Source: Typha latifolia
Lineage: Eukaryota; Streptophyta; Magnoliopsida; Poales; Typhaceae
Length of the DNA stretch: 64,000 nucleotides
Assembly: GCA_019914945.1 (NCBI GenBank)
Contig: CM034107.1
Span: forward strand, 4,588,001-4,652,000
Direction: 5' to 3'
Part shown: one piece after another, positions 1 through 13,260 of the stretch
How the letters are laid out: every line of letters starts with the position of its first letter
Position numbering within the stretch: position 1 is the stretch's first letter
Program-made: the position numbers and the translations under genes
Notes under the pieces: model-generated
Told to the model about the DNA's origin: nothing
Seen by the model: the letters and a program-made list of their open reading frames with translations, nothing else
Database searches by the model: none

Positions 1-1002
1 CTTGATTTAAATGGTTGGAGGTTTTGTATCCTAAACAACTAATAGGCCTAGCAGGATCTAAATTCTGAACCTCTGCTCTAATAATATGTTAACTTACCGG
101 CTACTCTAAAAATTTAAGGTGTTAGAGAATGCTAGCTTTATATTTTATATTTTAGCAAATCTCATATAGGAAGAACTTCTAGCATCAACAAAATCTGGAA
201 ATTGCAAATCATCAATAATTACATTTATGAACTTGGTTACTTGGTAATCTATTGGTTCTAGCAAACTGCATGGGAACTTATGAAAAATAAATCTCTCTTC
301 CCTTCAACTCACATCAAATATAAGTATTTCAATAGGAATATTTGGACCAGGAAGTTACATGACCCATTTTTCCTCCAAGATAATTCTCATGGATAGACCT
401 GAATTTTAAACCCTGACTGATCCATTCCACCAAGTTCAAATCTAATTTGAGAAAAGATCTACTGCATGAGCCCAACTTTTGGATATGAAATTCGGGTAAA
501 ATTAAATTTGAAGGGACTAATCCATGATAAGATGGAATTCCTTGCAACAGAATGCTGATAGAAATAAGATACTGAATATTAGATAATGGTAATATCTATA
601 AAAAATTTAAAAAATAGGAGATATGAAGTTTAACTTGGGTAGAATCTATTGCAACCATTTACTTGAGAAGGCTTCTTTTCTCGCCGTTTCATCCTGCCTT
701 AGGACAAGTCTCCTCCAGTGTCACAAGGATTTCATACTGATATTATGCTTGGTACAGATTACCGAATCAACAGAATGAGAGGTCTGTGGAGTGCATATCA
801 TGATGCATAATACCTATATGGGAAGCTTCAACTCTGGACTTCCATTATGTCCATTACAAATGAAAAAAGCTGGGTTTCTAAATCTGCATGACATTGCTTT
901 ACATATACTCATGCTAAACAGGCCTACTATTCAAAGCAACTGTTATTCTTCACAAAGAGATCACTCAAATCTTGCAAATGATGATCCAAGTGAAGAAAAT
1001 AC
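1..1002 (-). other. Intronic or downstream part of the IRE-like gene, no exon recognised
   Basis: A GTATTT donor at 1002 opens an intron on the minus strand. I searched by eye for the next conserved IRE segment (MNELADIARC type) and for kinase motifs and found none before the window edge. Confidence 0.5.
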
Positions 1003-2825
1003 CTGTTGAAAGTTTTCAAGCTCTGAAAATTGCTTATTTCCACTCAGTAGCAAGTCAATCTGGCTAGTTTTTGGTGTCACTGATCGTGATTGTGGCGTCA
1101 CACTTCCTGATGATGGAGCAGGCGTATCCTGTCAATTATAGTCACACAATGTCAGTGGTTCAAGGTAGACACAAATCATCCAGATTAGTCATAATAAGAA
1201 AACTAACAACTTCTGGAAAGAAGTCTGCGGCTGTTGCTGGCCAAGAATCACATGGATTATTCTGACTTGGAGAAATGCCGTCAGGTTCTTCAGTTACATA
1301 TGAGGTGTTGACTCTTGCAATCTCACGATTCACTTCTACACCATCTAAACCTTTTGTTCTACATGAGATCAGAATCTTCTCAAGTATCTCAGCAATTCTT
1401 TGCAGACGCTCATCAATGCTTAAGCCCTTTGAATCACATCTATCAGCCATTGTACATACTCTAAAGTGACCTTCAGCATATACTGTTGGTATCTCAAAAT
1501 CACAGATCCTACATATCATTTTTGGCTTCCCATCATTTAGAATTTCTTGATGTTCAGGGTATGCTATAGATATTTTTTCTGTCTTGAATGATGAATCTAC
1601 CAAACTGGATAAACTGTCAGAATGAAGATCAGTGGAACTAATATTTGTAGCAACATCATCAATAGTAACTTTAGTTTTATTTATATCAGTCAAAGTATCT
1701 ATCACCGTCTTTCTCGGAGATACATCCTTCACATCATGGCTTTTCTTCTGGTTCCTCTCAGCAGCCGATGGAAGTTTCTTCCATGATGAGATCCTATCTC
1801 TACTCGCTGGTGAAATATTGTCCGCAGAGTGTGTTATTGGTCGGTCCGCAAAATCATGACTTAGGTGCCTAATCTCCAGGATCTTCCTCCTTAGGAGCCT
1901 TTCCTTAATCTCCTTCACACTCAGTGTGCTCTTGCGGCCTAGTTCACCTGAACCAGTCTGAAAATGATAGAACCCTAAATCGCTCAGCTGATGGAGCCCG
2001 AGGACATGCTCATCCTCGCTGTAGGCCCCTTCCTTCTGGAATTGAAGCAATCGAGTACACCTCGTGAGGATGAAAAGGATCCGTGTGTGGGCTTGCTTCA
2101 AGATTCCCATAGGAAGATCCTGCCGGCGGTCGTCCAAATTCTGAACGATTTCTTCACACTTCACCCAAAACTCATCGGTCGACATCTCTGCGCACTTCTG
2201 TGCAATCACTAGAAGATCCTCCAAAGGCACCCTCCACTCGGGATGCTCACCCCAAGATTTTTCAAGTACGCCAACTAAATCCCCAGCATAAATACCTAAC
2301 TCAGAGTCAACTTCTTCTTTCAATCGATTGAATTTTGTCCGAATAACACTCATTAATTCCTACAGAAACAACAAATCTACCAAATCGGTAATTGATTGGA
2401 AACAGTTCTTAAGATCCTCAAATTATCTGATGGAATGGAAAGAAAGAAAAGGATGTAGTGGTTTACTTCTGGGCTGCTCAGGCCACGGAGCTTTCTCATC
2501 GGAAGATGGTGCAACCCTTTGGAATTGAGTTCATGGGAGAAGCTCTTCACATCAGCTGGGCCCCTCTTTCGGCGGCCACTCGTGGCCCGAAGGATGGCAC
2601 GGAAACGTGGGGACTCCATCTCCTTAACAGCATCAAAGGTCACACGGCGATCACCTCCCTGCATGATGTACACAATTAAACATTATCAATGTACAATGCA
2701 AATCAGCTTCATAGAGGAAAAAACACAAACAAATGGTATGCATCATAACAGTTAAATCTAAAACCACAAAATCTTCAAGCTTTGAGAAAAAAAGGAGAGA
2801 AATTTGGTTCTTCCTTTACCTCCAT
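1003..2825 (-). CDS. IRE/IREH1-like AGC protein kinase, N-terminal exons (partial at the left edge)
   Basis: Plant IRE (incomplete root hair elongation) kinases are AGC-type serine/threonine kinases with a long regulatory N-terminus. Exons read on the minus strand: 2825-2820 (possible start, ATG GAG before a GTAAAG donor), 2658-2467, 2359 to about 1208 or 1211, and 1128-1003. All joins are phase 0. Family blocks seen: ESPRFRAILRATSGRRKR, KSFSHELNSKG, a stretch around DLVGVLEK and HPEWRVPLEDLLVIA, LDDRRQDLP, FILTRCTRLLQF, a Cys/His motif (C-x2-C-x11-H-x3-C, MICRICDFEIP onward), and GSVTPQSRSVTPKTSQIDLLL. The kinase domain would follow but no exon for it is recognisable in 1-1000. The N-terminus before ESPRF is much shorter than in typical IREH1, so an upstream exon may be missing or the true start may differ. 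The third intron is only about 75-80 bases. Family assignment is secure; start and intactness are not. Confidence 0.82.
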
Positions 2826-3023
2826 CGGTAGAAGATGTTTATTTTTTGGGGTTAAAACCTGAGGTGTTGATGAATTTGATCTTGGGCCTCTCTTTGCTTG
2901 TATCAATCGCAAATAAATTCTAAGAAATATATTGGCAAAACGAATTCCAGATGAACCAAGAACGAACAAGATAACATACAGCGAAATCCACCAAAACGAA
3001 TAAATTTTTTGTATCTGCCTTCA

Positions 3024-3055
<32 letters not shown>

Positions 3056-3130
3056 CTCTGACCAAGGAGAAGGGTAACAATGTCTATAACGGGTAAAACG
3101 ACTGGCTAAGATCGACCAATAATTGACGTT
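2826..3130 (-). promoter_or_regulatory. Putative 5' leader and promoter side of the IRE-like gene
   Basis: On the minus strand a GA-rich tract (3019-3052) precedes an ATG followed by a good GTATGT donor near 2990-2980. This could be a leader exon. In-frame sequence upstream of 2825 (SNSSTPQVLTPKNKHLLP) is open and could extend the protein N-terminally. Which start is used cannot be decided from sequence alone. Confidence 0.35.
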
Positions 3131-4619
3131 CTAGCGAATGAAAAACTGCCACGCGCGGGGATGGAGGTTAATTAATTTATACCCGACGCGGAGAGTTTTT
3201 AACGGAAATAACCGCCAGTTGTATGCCCTTTCTGGACCTTTCTTTCGGATCTTTTTTTTTTTTTTTTTTTTTTTGACAAACACCTTTCTTTCGGATCTGT
3301 TGCTTGTTTATTACATCCATAATTGTTCCCAGAAGAAGATTGCCCGCAAACCAAGGCATGGGACTTTACGGCATCCGAATACTAGGCATCCTCCCATTGG
3401 CTGGTCACCTTCAATTGTAGTCAATTCCTCCATTAGGGCTGCAGAGGATCTGCTACTAGTTTTTTTTTTTCTCATTTTTAGTAAAATAATATCAAGTGTG
3501 AGAGCTTAAATTTATATAATTAATGCCAAATGGTTGTGCTGACCACTACGTGTGGGATCCTAATCAATACGGGTTGTCTAAGTCAATGACTTACTATGAT
3601 TTATTTATATAAATAAGAAGAACATATGAGTGTTTACTTCTAAAAATTCCAGCTGAATTTGCACCATCTTGTTTGGAGCAGGTCTCGACGGCATTTAGTT
3701 CGAAACAATTATTCGGCAACGCATATGACTTGAAGCCTAAACTAAGTAGCTAAAAGCTCGGTGGAGCTTCAATGCCTCTGTATCTAGGGAGAGTTGCTCT
3801 TTTTCTAACTCATATCTAGCCTTCGGACTCATGAATAATAAAAAAAAAAGTTTGCCTTTGTAGCTGTTCGATGCTTGTTACCTCATTAGTTGTGTTCTAA
3901 TGTGCTAGGGACTCTATCTTGCAATTCTAATAGTATGCTAGATCCACTTGCCGTGAATTGTTTTAAAAGATGATTCCATTTCAATGTTATGTAATGCTTT
4001 TTTATTAGAGGAGGATGCTGAGCCATCTTGTAAAATAAATACCAATCCCTATGATTTAAGCCCAATTTTATATTACCCTGTCAGATTTTTAACGTAAGCA
4101 CATAATCACATTTGGTTAATATTAATTTGCAGACATTAAAATACTTGTTAATTGAGATATTGAGAGACCAAGTGTACCAAAAATTTTAAGTTACCCTCGT
4201 CAATACCCACAATAAGCTATGTTTAGTGCAGAAGGGCTGTTGCAAAGGTTGAGTATCTAAAATTTGATCAATGCCTTGGCTATTTGTTGTTGTGTGTTTG
4301 GTGATGAAGGAGGCCTCCCCCTCTTCTCAATGGTGGGATGAGGTGGGAACTTGCGAGCTTCTGCAACGTGTTGGCCAAGCTGCGAGTGAATCTTTTGTGG
4401 TTGATGACTTGTTTTTGAGAAAAAAGTGGGCTTAACCCAGTTATATTTCTTTTGGGGTTGAGGATTGGTGGTGACCCCTCTCAGATGCATTCAATACCCA
4501 TATCCTAGGCTTATGTAGCCTTGGGAAAGGGCTTGCCTAAATTTAATGAACATGATCCCTAAAGATCTTCTAGCTAAAATTGCTTAGCAAACTGAGGAAA
4601 GGATTTGTGTTGGATCTTG

Positions 4620-4657
<38 letters not shown>

Positions 4658-4780
4658 TGTTTCTCTCTTTTGTTCAGTTCATGAGATGGCCAATTCCTTA
4701 GAGATCCATAGAGAAATACTATGTAGAGTCTATGCTAATATAGAGGAATATTCTATTACTGAAATGAATAATGAATTTTA
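3131..4780. other. Intergenic, AT-rich, no gene seen
   Basis: Contains a poly-T run near 3250-3274, poly-A and poly-T stretches and a (GA)n microsatellite at about 4624-4654. No credible coding sequence was recognised. Confidence 0.5.
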
Positions 4781-5030
4781 TGTATTTCATTTCTTTTGAT
4801 GAATCTAATATGTTGTTTGTTTTTACAGCGTGACCTTGGGTATTCCAAGATCAAGTTCTTAATCTCATGAAATGGAGTGATACTTTCAAGCCGTAGTTAG
4901 AAGACTGTATTTCATTTCTTTTGATGAATCTAATATGTTGTTTATGCTTACCCCGAAATCTTAGGTATTCCAAGATCAAGTTCTCAATCTCATAAAAGAG
5001 AGAGATAATTTTAAGCCACAGTCAGAGGCA
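4781..5030. repeat. Tandem duplication, period 125 bp
   Basis: The segment starting TGTATTTCATTTCTTTTGAT at 4781 recurs at 4906. Both copies share TATTCCAAGATCAAGTTCT and AATCTCAT further on, with local divergence between those blocks. The second copy runs straight into the LINE-like coding remnant. Confidence 0.75.
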
Positions 5031-5340
5031 TTTAAGATTGCCCTGGTGTGGATTTGCCTTCCATATCTTCCATTTGAATAATAGAAGATCCAAAAACTCA
5101 TCTTAGTCGCCGCCTTCAACAAACCTATTTGCATCGATGACTCAACCGTTATCATTAAGAGAGGGAGAAATGCGAAAGTGTGCATTGAGTTGGATCCGAG
5201 AAAGCCCTTGAAAAATCGGGTATGGATACGGCCGCTAGGGAAAATGTGTTTTAGGCAACAATGTAAACAAGGCTTGTGGACATGATAGTTGAGGTGGAGG
5301 ATGACAAATATGTGCCATTGATTATTGTGCAAAGGAGGCC
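4960..5340 (+). pseudogene. Decayed LINE ORF1 (gag-like, DUF4283 type) remnant
   Basis: Plus-strand frames read VFQDQVLNLIKERDNFKP, ALVWICLPYLPFE, AAFNKPICIDDST and RGRNAKVCIELDPRKPL. These match the layout of the plant L1-type LINE ORF1 domain upstream of its zinc knuckle (VWIRLPGLP, then a LG-P-L-D-T block, then RGR-AR-CVE-D--KPL). Stops follow PFE and CKQGLWT. It is a fragment with no intact frame; the 125-bp duplication falls at its start. Confidence 0.6.
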
Positions 5341-5493
5341 AAGATGAGATGGCTAGGGAAGTCAAGGATGCATAACCGTTGAAGGTGGTAGGTTGGGTTG
5401 AGCAAGGTAGGGTTGGTTTAGGATGTGACTTGGGTTTGACTCACTAAAAGAGCTATAATAACTCAAGCAGTGAAAAGAAAAAGTATTATTAGC

Positions 5494-5835
5494 TGGGCAC
5501 GACGCAACCGACCACGCTGTGGTCGGCCTCATGCCCAACATGCTTTGCACTCTGTGGCAGCGGTGGAGGTGCCACGCACCTAGTGGCACCTCCACTGAGC
5601 CACTCTTCTTAGTGTCGCGACGATACGTGGAGTTGGGACCGAACCCACCGACCACTCCGTCGCCGCCATGTGACCTCTCTAAGCTCTCTCTCTAATTTTC
5701 TCTTTTTCCTCCTCTCATTCTCTCTCTCTAACTCCCCGCTCTTTCTCTCTCCCTCCCTTTAGTTCCCCAACAGCCACCGACTGTCAGGAAAAGTTGCCGT
5801 CGACCCTTCTACCCGCTGGTGAGTCTCTCTTTCCT

Positions 5836-5875
<40 letters not shown>

Positions 5876-6802
5876 GTTCTCATGGTTTCCTCTCTCGGCC
5901 ACCGGAGAATTGAGCTGCTAATGAGAGGTCGGTTGCTAAGTGGCCACTAGTGGCCGTTCCCCTATCCTCCGGCCCAGCCCCGTTTCCCCTTTCCTTCTCC
6001 TCCCCTTCTTTTCTCTCCTTAGGCAGATTGCCCTTGGCTGCATGGTGTTGGGCTCAGCCTAGCACCTACAGTGTTAAGGTGCTGGGCTGAGCCCAGCACT
6101 GAGTATAGTATTTTTTTTAAAATATTATTTATTACTATTTAAATTACTTTGATTATGCTATTAGTTATTTAATTATTGTAGTTAATCTAATGTATTTAAT
6201 TTATATGAATGAAATCTAATTATATCATGGTTAGTAAATAAATCTAATTATACCAGGTTTAGCAAAATACCTGCAATATAAATTACTATATTAATCCTAG
6301 CTAAATATAGTAATTATTAGAGTTATGTACATATATTCATATATAATTATTTTCATTAATTTAATTCTTATTTTCTTAATTATCAAATAGAATAAACTGA
6401 TAATTATGTTTTATATACATTATTAGATAATATAATTTTAGTTAATAAATAACAAAAAAAATTATAGGAATTAAGAGTATATGATTACAATGAGAAATTA
6501 TCTTCTAGTCAAGTTAATTTTAATTAATGGAAAGACTAACATTATATGTTATAAATAATTTCAGATTTTGACCCCCATGTTCAAGACCTAATGGATCTTT
6601 TAATCGAGGACTGATCGTTGTTGTAGCAATGTGAACGAGTGGTTGTTGGTAACTACAATTGTAGTGAGTAGTCTTATCCCCTAGACATCTTTCTCAAATT
6701 ATGTTATATTATATATTATGTACATGTATGTTTTGGCCTTCAGCATGATTATATAATCCTATATAAAGATGATTACAATTAAGCATGTTTTATCATTCAT
6801 TT
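5494..6802 (+). mobile_element. 5' part of a diverged long LTR (element B), interrupted by element A
   Basis: The GC-rich hairpin-like opening, CT-rich tract, inverted GGGCTCAGCC/GGGCTGAGCCC sequence near 6048-6102, AT-rich middle and the block GTGAGTAGTCTTATCCCCTAG (about 6664-6685) repeat the order seen in element A LTR1 (6803-8560). The copy stops at 6802 exactly where element A begins with TGTAACAACC. The rest of this LTR would be expected to the right of element A. Confidence 0.6.
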
Positions 6803-7129
6803 TGTAACAACCTATCCTTAAAAAAAAATTCTGCATGGGCACGACGTGGCCAGCCACAATGTGGCCAACCTCGTGCCCATGCAACTGGGCTTAGCGTGGG
6901 GTGCCACGCACCCCCTAGCGTGGCCGTAGCCGGATGCGGCGGGCCCCAGCGCCGCCGCAGCCGCCGCCAAACCCCCCCACCACCTCTCTCTCCCTCTAAA
7001 TATCTCTTTCTCTCTCTCTTGTTCTCTCTCTCTCTCTCTCTCTCTTTCCCTCTATCGGCGTCGGCCTGCGACCACCGTCGCCGCTGCCTCCACTAACACG
7101 GTGAGCACCCTCTCTCTCCCTCTCTCCCT

Positions 7130-7186
<57 letters not shown>

Positions 7187-10159
7187 GCTGGCCAGCAGCG
7201 GCCGGTGCCCTCCCCGCCAGCCCGGGTCCGCAACCCCCTCCCTCACCTTCTCTCTTTCTTCTCTTCCTCTTCTCTTCTTCTTCTTCTTCTTCTTATTCTT
7301 CTTCTTCTTCTTCTTCTTCTTCTTCTTCTTCTTCTTCTTCTTCTTCTTCTTCTTCTTCTTCTTCTTCTTCTTCTTCTTCTTCTTCTTCTTTCTTATTTCT
7401 TCTTCCTTTCTCCTTTCTTTTCCCTCAGCTCCCCTCCTCTCTTCTTCTTCTCCTTCTCCTCCCTTCTTCTTCTTCTTCTCCTCCTCCCTTCTTCTTCTGC
7501 TTTCTTTCTTTTTCTTCTTCCTCCTCAGCTTCTACTCCTTCCTTTTTTTTCTGCACAATGCTAGTTTCGGCCCAGCACTGGTGACATTGTTTTATTATCT
7601 ACTTTATTTTATATTTATTTATTTATTTAATTAAGTATTACTTCCTTAATTAATGTAGATAAATTATTTAGAAATTAATTATTTTAATAATAATGTATAT
7701 TCTTCAACATGATGATTATTAATTATAATTAGTATAATTAATGATTAACTAGGTTATAAACTATTATGCATAAATATAGGTAATACTTATTTTGATGTAA
7801 CTATGTATTTATATTTCTATTAGATTAATAGATAATGTTGTAAATTATAATTATTAGATTTATGTACTGATATTTATAATATATGCAATTTAAGTAATCT
7901 TAACAATTTATTATATACTATCGTGTGTAGAATAAGATACTAGTCTTATTAATTAATTAATTATTTTGCATAATTAAGTAAATACTATATAACTTCTAAT
8001 TAATCAAAATAGACTAAGAAATATAAATTTATTATAAATAGATCTTATCTATACTTATATCCCATTTATAATTGTTTAGCTTTTACTTTATAATTATATA
8101 TTAAGAATATTAAATAAAAAGAAATGAACCTTTCTCTGTATATTATAACAAGCATTTTATAATAATAGTATGTCATAATATTTGAATCGTACCTATAATA
8201 TGAATCTAGTTATGTACAAAGTAAAAGAAGAAGTGATTTTAAACCAAATAAATTTTTATATTCTACTTGAACTAATTTTAATTGGATAAACGACTAACTA
8301 ATATTACTTGAATATTTTCAGATCTCGAACCCCCTTATTTGAGACCCCGTGGACTTTGCTAGAGATGAGTGTCACTCGGTTAACTAACGGATGTGAGAGA
8401 TGCGTGGTTTGTGTCTTCTGATCAGACGGTGAGTAGTCTTATCCCCTAGACGCCTTTCTCAAATTAGGTTATATTATATATTATGTGCATGCATATTTTG
8501 GCTTCCAGCATGATTATATGATTTTATCTAGAGATGATTACAGTCGAGCATATTTTATCATGCATTTGATTATGCTGATATGGAATATGAGTACATTGGT
8601 GATATATATAGAGATGATTGAAGATAATTTTACTGTTATGATTGTATACCGAGTTGATCTGTAGCATGAGTATGCATGTAATAGATTAGCATGAGTATGC
8701 ATGTGTTGACGATACAGTTGGAGACTATATTGCATCATTTTCTCTTGATTCCTATTCAAGCTAAATTTCTGTTATGCATTGACTTATTATTGTACTGGAT
8801 ATATGCATATGATCTATCATTTAAAAGGAAAACATGAAATGTGATTGATAGGATAGTTGATAGAAAGTGTGAGGATACCCGAGTGGGCGCGAGGGTTAGG
8901 GCGTGCCTGGAGATGATTGATCGCTCGACATAGTCGCGATCCTGTTGGCCTTACGTCTGAGGTCATTAGTCTGTGTGCGCAACAAACATTCAGACAAATA
9001 TCGTTCGCCAGGGCATATGTGGCGAGTTATCCTCACGATGTTTCTATCAACTATATGGGTGCCCGGTCTGGATGGATGTTGATACCCTAGCGGGTGGCGG
9101 GGTATGGTTATATTTGAGATACTCTTGCGGGTGGTGGAGTATGCTCTGAGCGTTCGGACATGATGTTGAGACCAAGTACCGGGTGTTGACTGTGCATAGT
9201 GGTCTAGTATGATGATATTATACCGAGATGTCAGTGATGATTGTGATGTTGAGAAATGCATATGATTTCATTATCATTTGGTTACCTGATTATCGAGTGA
9301 TCAATATGCATCATATATGATTGCATTTGATATCATAGCATGGTCATGGTCGGTATGCATCTTGTGTCATATTTGAGAGAGAGTTATGACGATGGTATGA
9401 TATGGAGAGTTATTTATACATTATCGAGGATTATATATATTTTATTAGTTATGACATGACATGTTATCTATTTTTTATTTATGTATTATTGAGGAACATT
9501 CATATACTCATTCATGACATGATGCTCTTTCTGATTTATATTATCCAGTACATGATTTACTCTCTGTTTGACATCACTGATTCAGGGTAAGGTCTATTCA
9601 TTAAGTCTTTTGCTCATGACTCTCTTTATTTCTTTTCTAACCCCTTAGATATGTGGTACGTGATAGCGACTTGAGATATCTTTAGAAGATATTTTAGAGT
9701 GATGATGATGTGAGCTATAGATGCGAGACGGTATAGATGATAGTTAATATAGAAATTGAGTTGTACTAGTATTTGATATTTGTTCTCTTTTGTATTAGAC
9801 GATAAATTGTATAATACAGATCGAATCATAGTATACTTTTATATTAGTCATTTTACTTGTATCTTGATGGTTTGTTGTGGCCTATGTGGATCTGCCCGGA
9901 TTATGTAGTGGTTTAATGTATATTATTGTGGACGGGGACATTCATATGTTAACATATTTATTTGGTTAATAGTATGATTTATCTGTGATGGATTATGTGA
10001 TCATGGATAGGTTAGCAGGTTTTATTTGATGATGCCATGATTATATGTGCACAAGAGAGTATCTGTGCGTGACGGGCCCCGCTCGGCTTGTCGCGTGCGC
10101 CGCGCGTGCCGTGTGAGCGCGTGGGCGTGCACGTGCCCGTGCCCGGCGGGGGCGTTACA
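6803..10159 (+). mobile_element. Element A, 5' LTR (3357 bp), Ty3/Gypsy-type long LTR
   Basis: Starts TGTAACAACC and ends GGCGTTACA, directly followed after a 7-base spacer by a primer binding site. A probable TATA-like CTAAATAT lies near 6997, followed by (CT)n at 7022-7045 and 7139-7184 and (TTC)n at about 7270-7390. Open frames there are simple-repeat artefacts. The sequence from about 7560 to 8480 matches 13950-14854 closely, which identifies the second LTR. The 3' end is a CpG-rich stretch (10060-10155). Confidence 0.8.
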
Positions 10160-10166
10160 ATTCAGG

Positions 10167-10178
10167 TGGTATCAGAGC
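10167..10178 (+). other. Primer binding site of element A (initiator tRNA-Met type)
   Basis: TGGTATCAGAGC lies immediately inside the 5' LTR end, the usual primer site of plant LTR retrotransposons. This fixes the plus-strand orientation of element A. Confidence 0.85.
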
Positions 10179-10184
10179 CTAGGT

Positions 10185-13100
10185 TTAAGGATGATTTGGC
10201 AAACCATCAAGTATAGTAGTTGTCGATTTGGTTTAAGATTACGCTAGTAGTCGATCTCGATAAGTTTGATATTAATTGGTTGCTAGGTTGTGATATTGAG
10301 ATTATTATGTTTTGATACTCTAGCGATATTGATAGAAATAATTTGTGATATTGGAGCCTAATATTAGATATATAGACTTGCTCATACGTTGTGATAAAGT
10401 GTAGAAATTTATAAATGTGTGGAGATATGTATTTTGTACAGAAGGATTATTATTAGTAGATTCGAGGTTATTCTGAGTAGACATAACATATTTTTGGATT
10501 TTTGATCTTTTATGGATATATGTGAGATTAGGAGGTTGATATAAAAGATATATGAGAGACTATTCTGATTTTTATGAAAGTTATAATTATGGATGGTGGA
10601 TGGATGAGTAAGACATATGATGAATTTGTATAGTGGAAAAGAAATTATGTGTTGTGATATAGGTGATTGTAGATTGTATACAGAAAAGAATTTTTTGGAC
10701 GATTAGTATGATAAATTATGTTTGCAAGATACTTGTGTTAGTATGTATAAAATTTTGATTGTACCAACAAGATGGATGATTTAGTAGGGATATATTTGTC
10801 TAATAGTACCACTAGAGGATTAACGTCTTGTTTAAATCTTTGAGTTGATTTCTAAATAGGGTAATGGGTATAGGAAATATGGCATGGATACAGTTATTGG
10901 ATTGTGACTGATGTTAGTAGTTTAGACATAAGGTATATAGTTTTGGGCGACATGATAGTAGGTTTAGTTTAGAAGTTCCTAATTGTGTGAATTTGAGTAG
11001 ATGAAAAGAATGATAATGAACTGAATAATATAGGGTGATGATAGTTGTTAAGTTGATAGCCCCATAACATATGCTGTATGACAACGAAAATATATGTAGT
11101 CTATTAATTTAGTTTTGGGCTTTGATTTAGAGGATAATAATATTATAGCATGACGATCGTGTGTTTTAGGTGATGAAGTCTAGCTGTAAATATACATACT
11201 TTTTTTTTCATAATTATTAGGTGATATTAATGTTGTTATAGAATAATTTTTGATGATACTATAAGATTAAATTGTTCAATATAGGTGGTGGACTTTATAG
11301 AGGATGTGATAGAATATAAAGTTGGGACTATTAAAGAAATATGAGGTTTAAGTGAGTTAATTAGGAATGAGATATATTGGTATAGATGTTAAATTAAGAT
11401 ATTATGTATTTTGACATGTTAATTATTTCGATGATACTAATTGAAGAGATAACTTGATAGAGTTGTTCATAAAGCCTATATATATGATTATTTATTATGA
11501 CTGATAGATGATTTGGAAGTTGAACTAATTGCTTCATAGGACAGCAATGAAAGGAATATAGAGGACTATGATATTTCATATACAGTGTATCGATGGATAT
11601 TTATTATACTGCTAAATTGATGAACGGATAATGATGTATAGAGAAGTGATTATATTAGCATTTGTTTAACCGTTGGCTTACATGTTCGATTATTACTGGA
11701 GGTTATTGAGCGAGCCTTTTTAAATGATGAGATTGATCTTAATGATTGTAAAGACTTACAGGTTTACATTTAAGTCTTAAGATAAAAATACTTGATTGAG
11801 ATATAATGATTTCATGATTAGTTCTATTATAGTTTGTGGAAATTTAATCTTTTAATAAATTGCAAAGTTAAGATTGCGAGAAGGTTGTTATCTATATTTT
11901 TGGATGTCTTCTAATTTATAGGAATCAGTTAGTGTCAGTTAGTTTATTAGTAGATCATAATAGCATTATTAATTCTGGAGATTAATCTTAGTAGCTTTAG
12001 TTCATGTATAATGATTTTATGGATTTGTCTAAGATGTGTTTATGTATTCTTAAAGATCAAGTATGATAGATTAGTAAATATTTGTGTGGCAATAGATTAA
12101 TATTATGAACTAAATATTATATCTGTCAAGATATTGAAGAAATTATTGGATTACTTAGTAGAACTCAGTAGATAGTCTTTGGATTTGAATATCGATATCA
12201 TTAAGTGATATTTTGGTGAATATACTAGTAGTGATAGTAATTAAATAGATAATGATCAAACTAGAATTATAGGAATCGAAGAATGAATAGTTTAGATACA
12301 TAAGTGATTGATATAAAGATCATTATAAAGTTTATCATGTATGTTTCTTGAGATAGTTTGAATTTAACCTTTTAGATATTGCAGATTAAGAAGGAAGATA
12401 ATGTTGAGAATCAGAAGAGGATATAAATTTCATTTGAGGTTGCATTAGAATTTACATTGATAGGTTGGATTTAGTGCACTGCATGCTATTTTTAAGAATG
12501 TATTATGAATACACGTTGATATTGTAGTCTTATATGGATAGCTGTGATTTCTTATATTAATTTATCTAGTAATTTGTATAATGGTTTAAACATATGAGCA
12601 ATGCATTTTAAATAAGTGACTTTGTGCTATCGCCTAAATTTTTGAGAATTTCGAATGATGCTGAGTATGTTTATATAAGTGATAGTATTTGGCTAGAAAG
12701 AGAAGCATAAATTAAGTATTTCGAATGTTCTGGAGATAACTTGTATTTATTGTTCTACTTGGTATTAGTAATAGTATTGAGAGATAATCCATGGAGTATG
12801 TTTGGGACCAGAGTATATTTTCAGTAGATTAGAGATAATTTACTTAAACAGGTTGTATCGTATTATCATAAGTGATCATGGCTTTACAATGTTGTATTGC
12901 TGTAGTTAGCAGGAAAAGTAATAAATTTGGACAGCTTGAATATTTTGGAGTAGATTATGATTCAATTAATAGATGACAACACTTTTTATATTGTGGAATG
13001 AATATACGCTTTCCTGCATACCGGTGGTATTATTGATATTTATAGATAATGTATGATTACCTGACTGACATAGATCTAGAAATTTTAATTTTGTAAGGGA

Positions 13101-13238
13101 GTTATTTGTGGTGGTATAAGTTATAGATTTGAAAAAAGTGAGATTGCACGGTTGTCGATTTGATTAGAAGGTAGTAGAACTAGAAATATGGATTATCTTA
13201 CAATAATACCAGCATGATATAAATTTCGGGGTTGAAAT
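10185..13238 (+). mobile_element. Element A internal region, non-coding and strongly C-poor
   Basis: About 3 kb between primer site and polypurine tract, too short for a full Gypsy gag-pol, and every frame is stopped densely. A weak integrase-like trace, RIIISDHGFT, can be read near 12866-12895. The plus strand is C-depleted: positions 10561-10740 contain 6 C and 42 G by hand count. It is either an internally deleted, mutated gag-pol or a LARD-like non-autonomous interior. Confidence 0.6.
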
Positions 13239-13260
13239 TTTCATAAGGGAGGAAGAAAAA
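13239..13260 (+). other. Polypurine tract before the 3' LTR of element A
   Basis: AAGGGAGGAAGAAAAA directly precedes TGTAACAACC at 13261, the expected position of a plus-strand priming tract. Confidence 0.7.

Noticed and set aside
7101..7634. Long frames in the (CT)n/(TTC)n tracts of the LTRs (also 7205-7564, 13378-13969)
   Set aside because: They encode only poly-Phe, poly-Ser, poly-Leu or Glu/Arg strings from microsatellites and lie inside LTRs.
10167..10184. tRNA gene
   Set aside because: Only the short primer-site complement is present; there is no cloverleaf. The same holds at 15265 and 20115.
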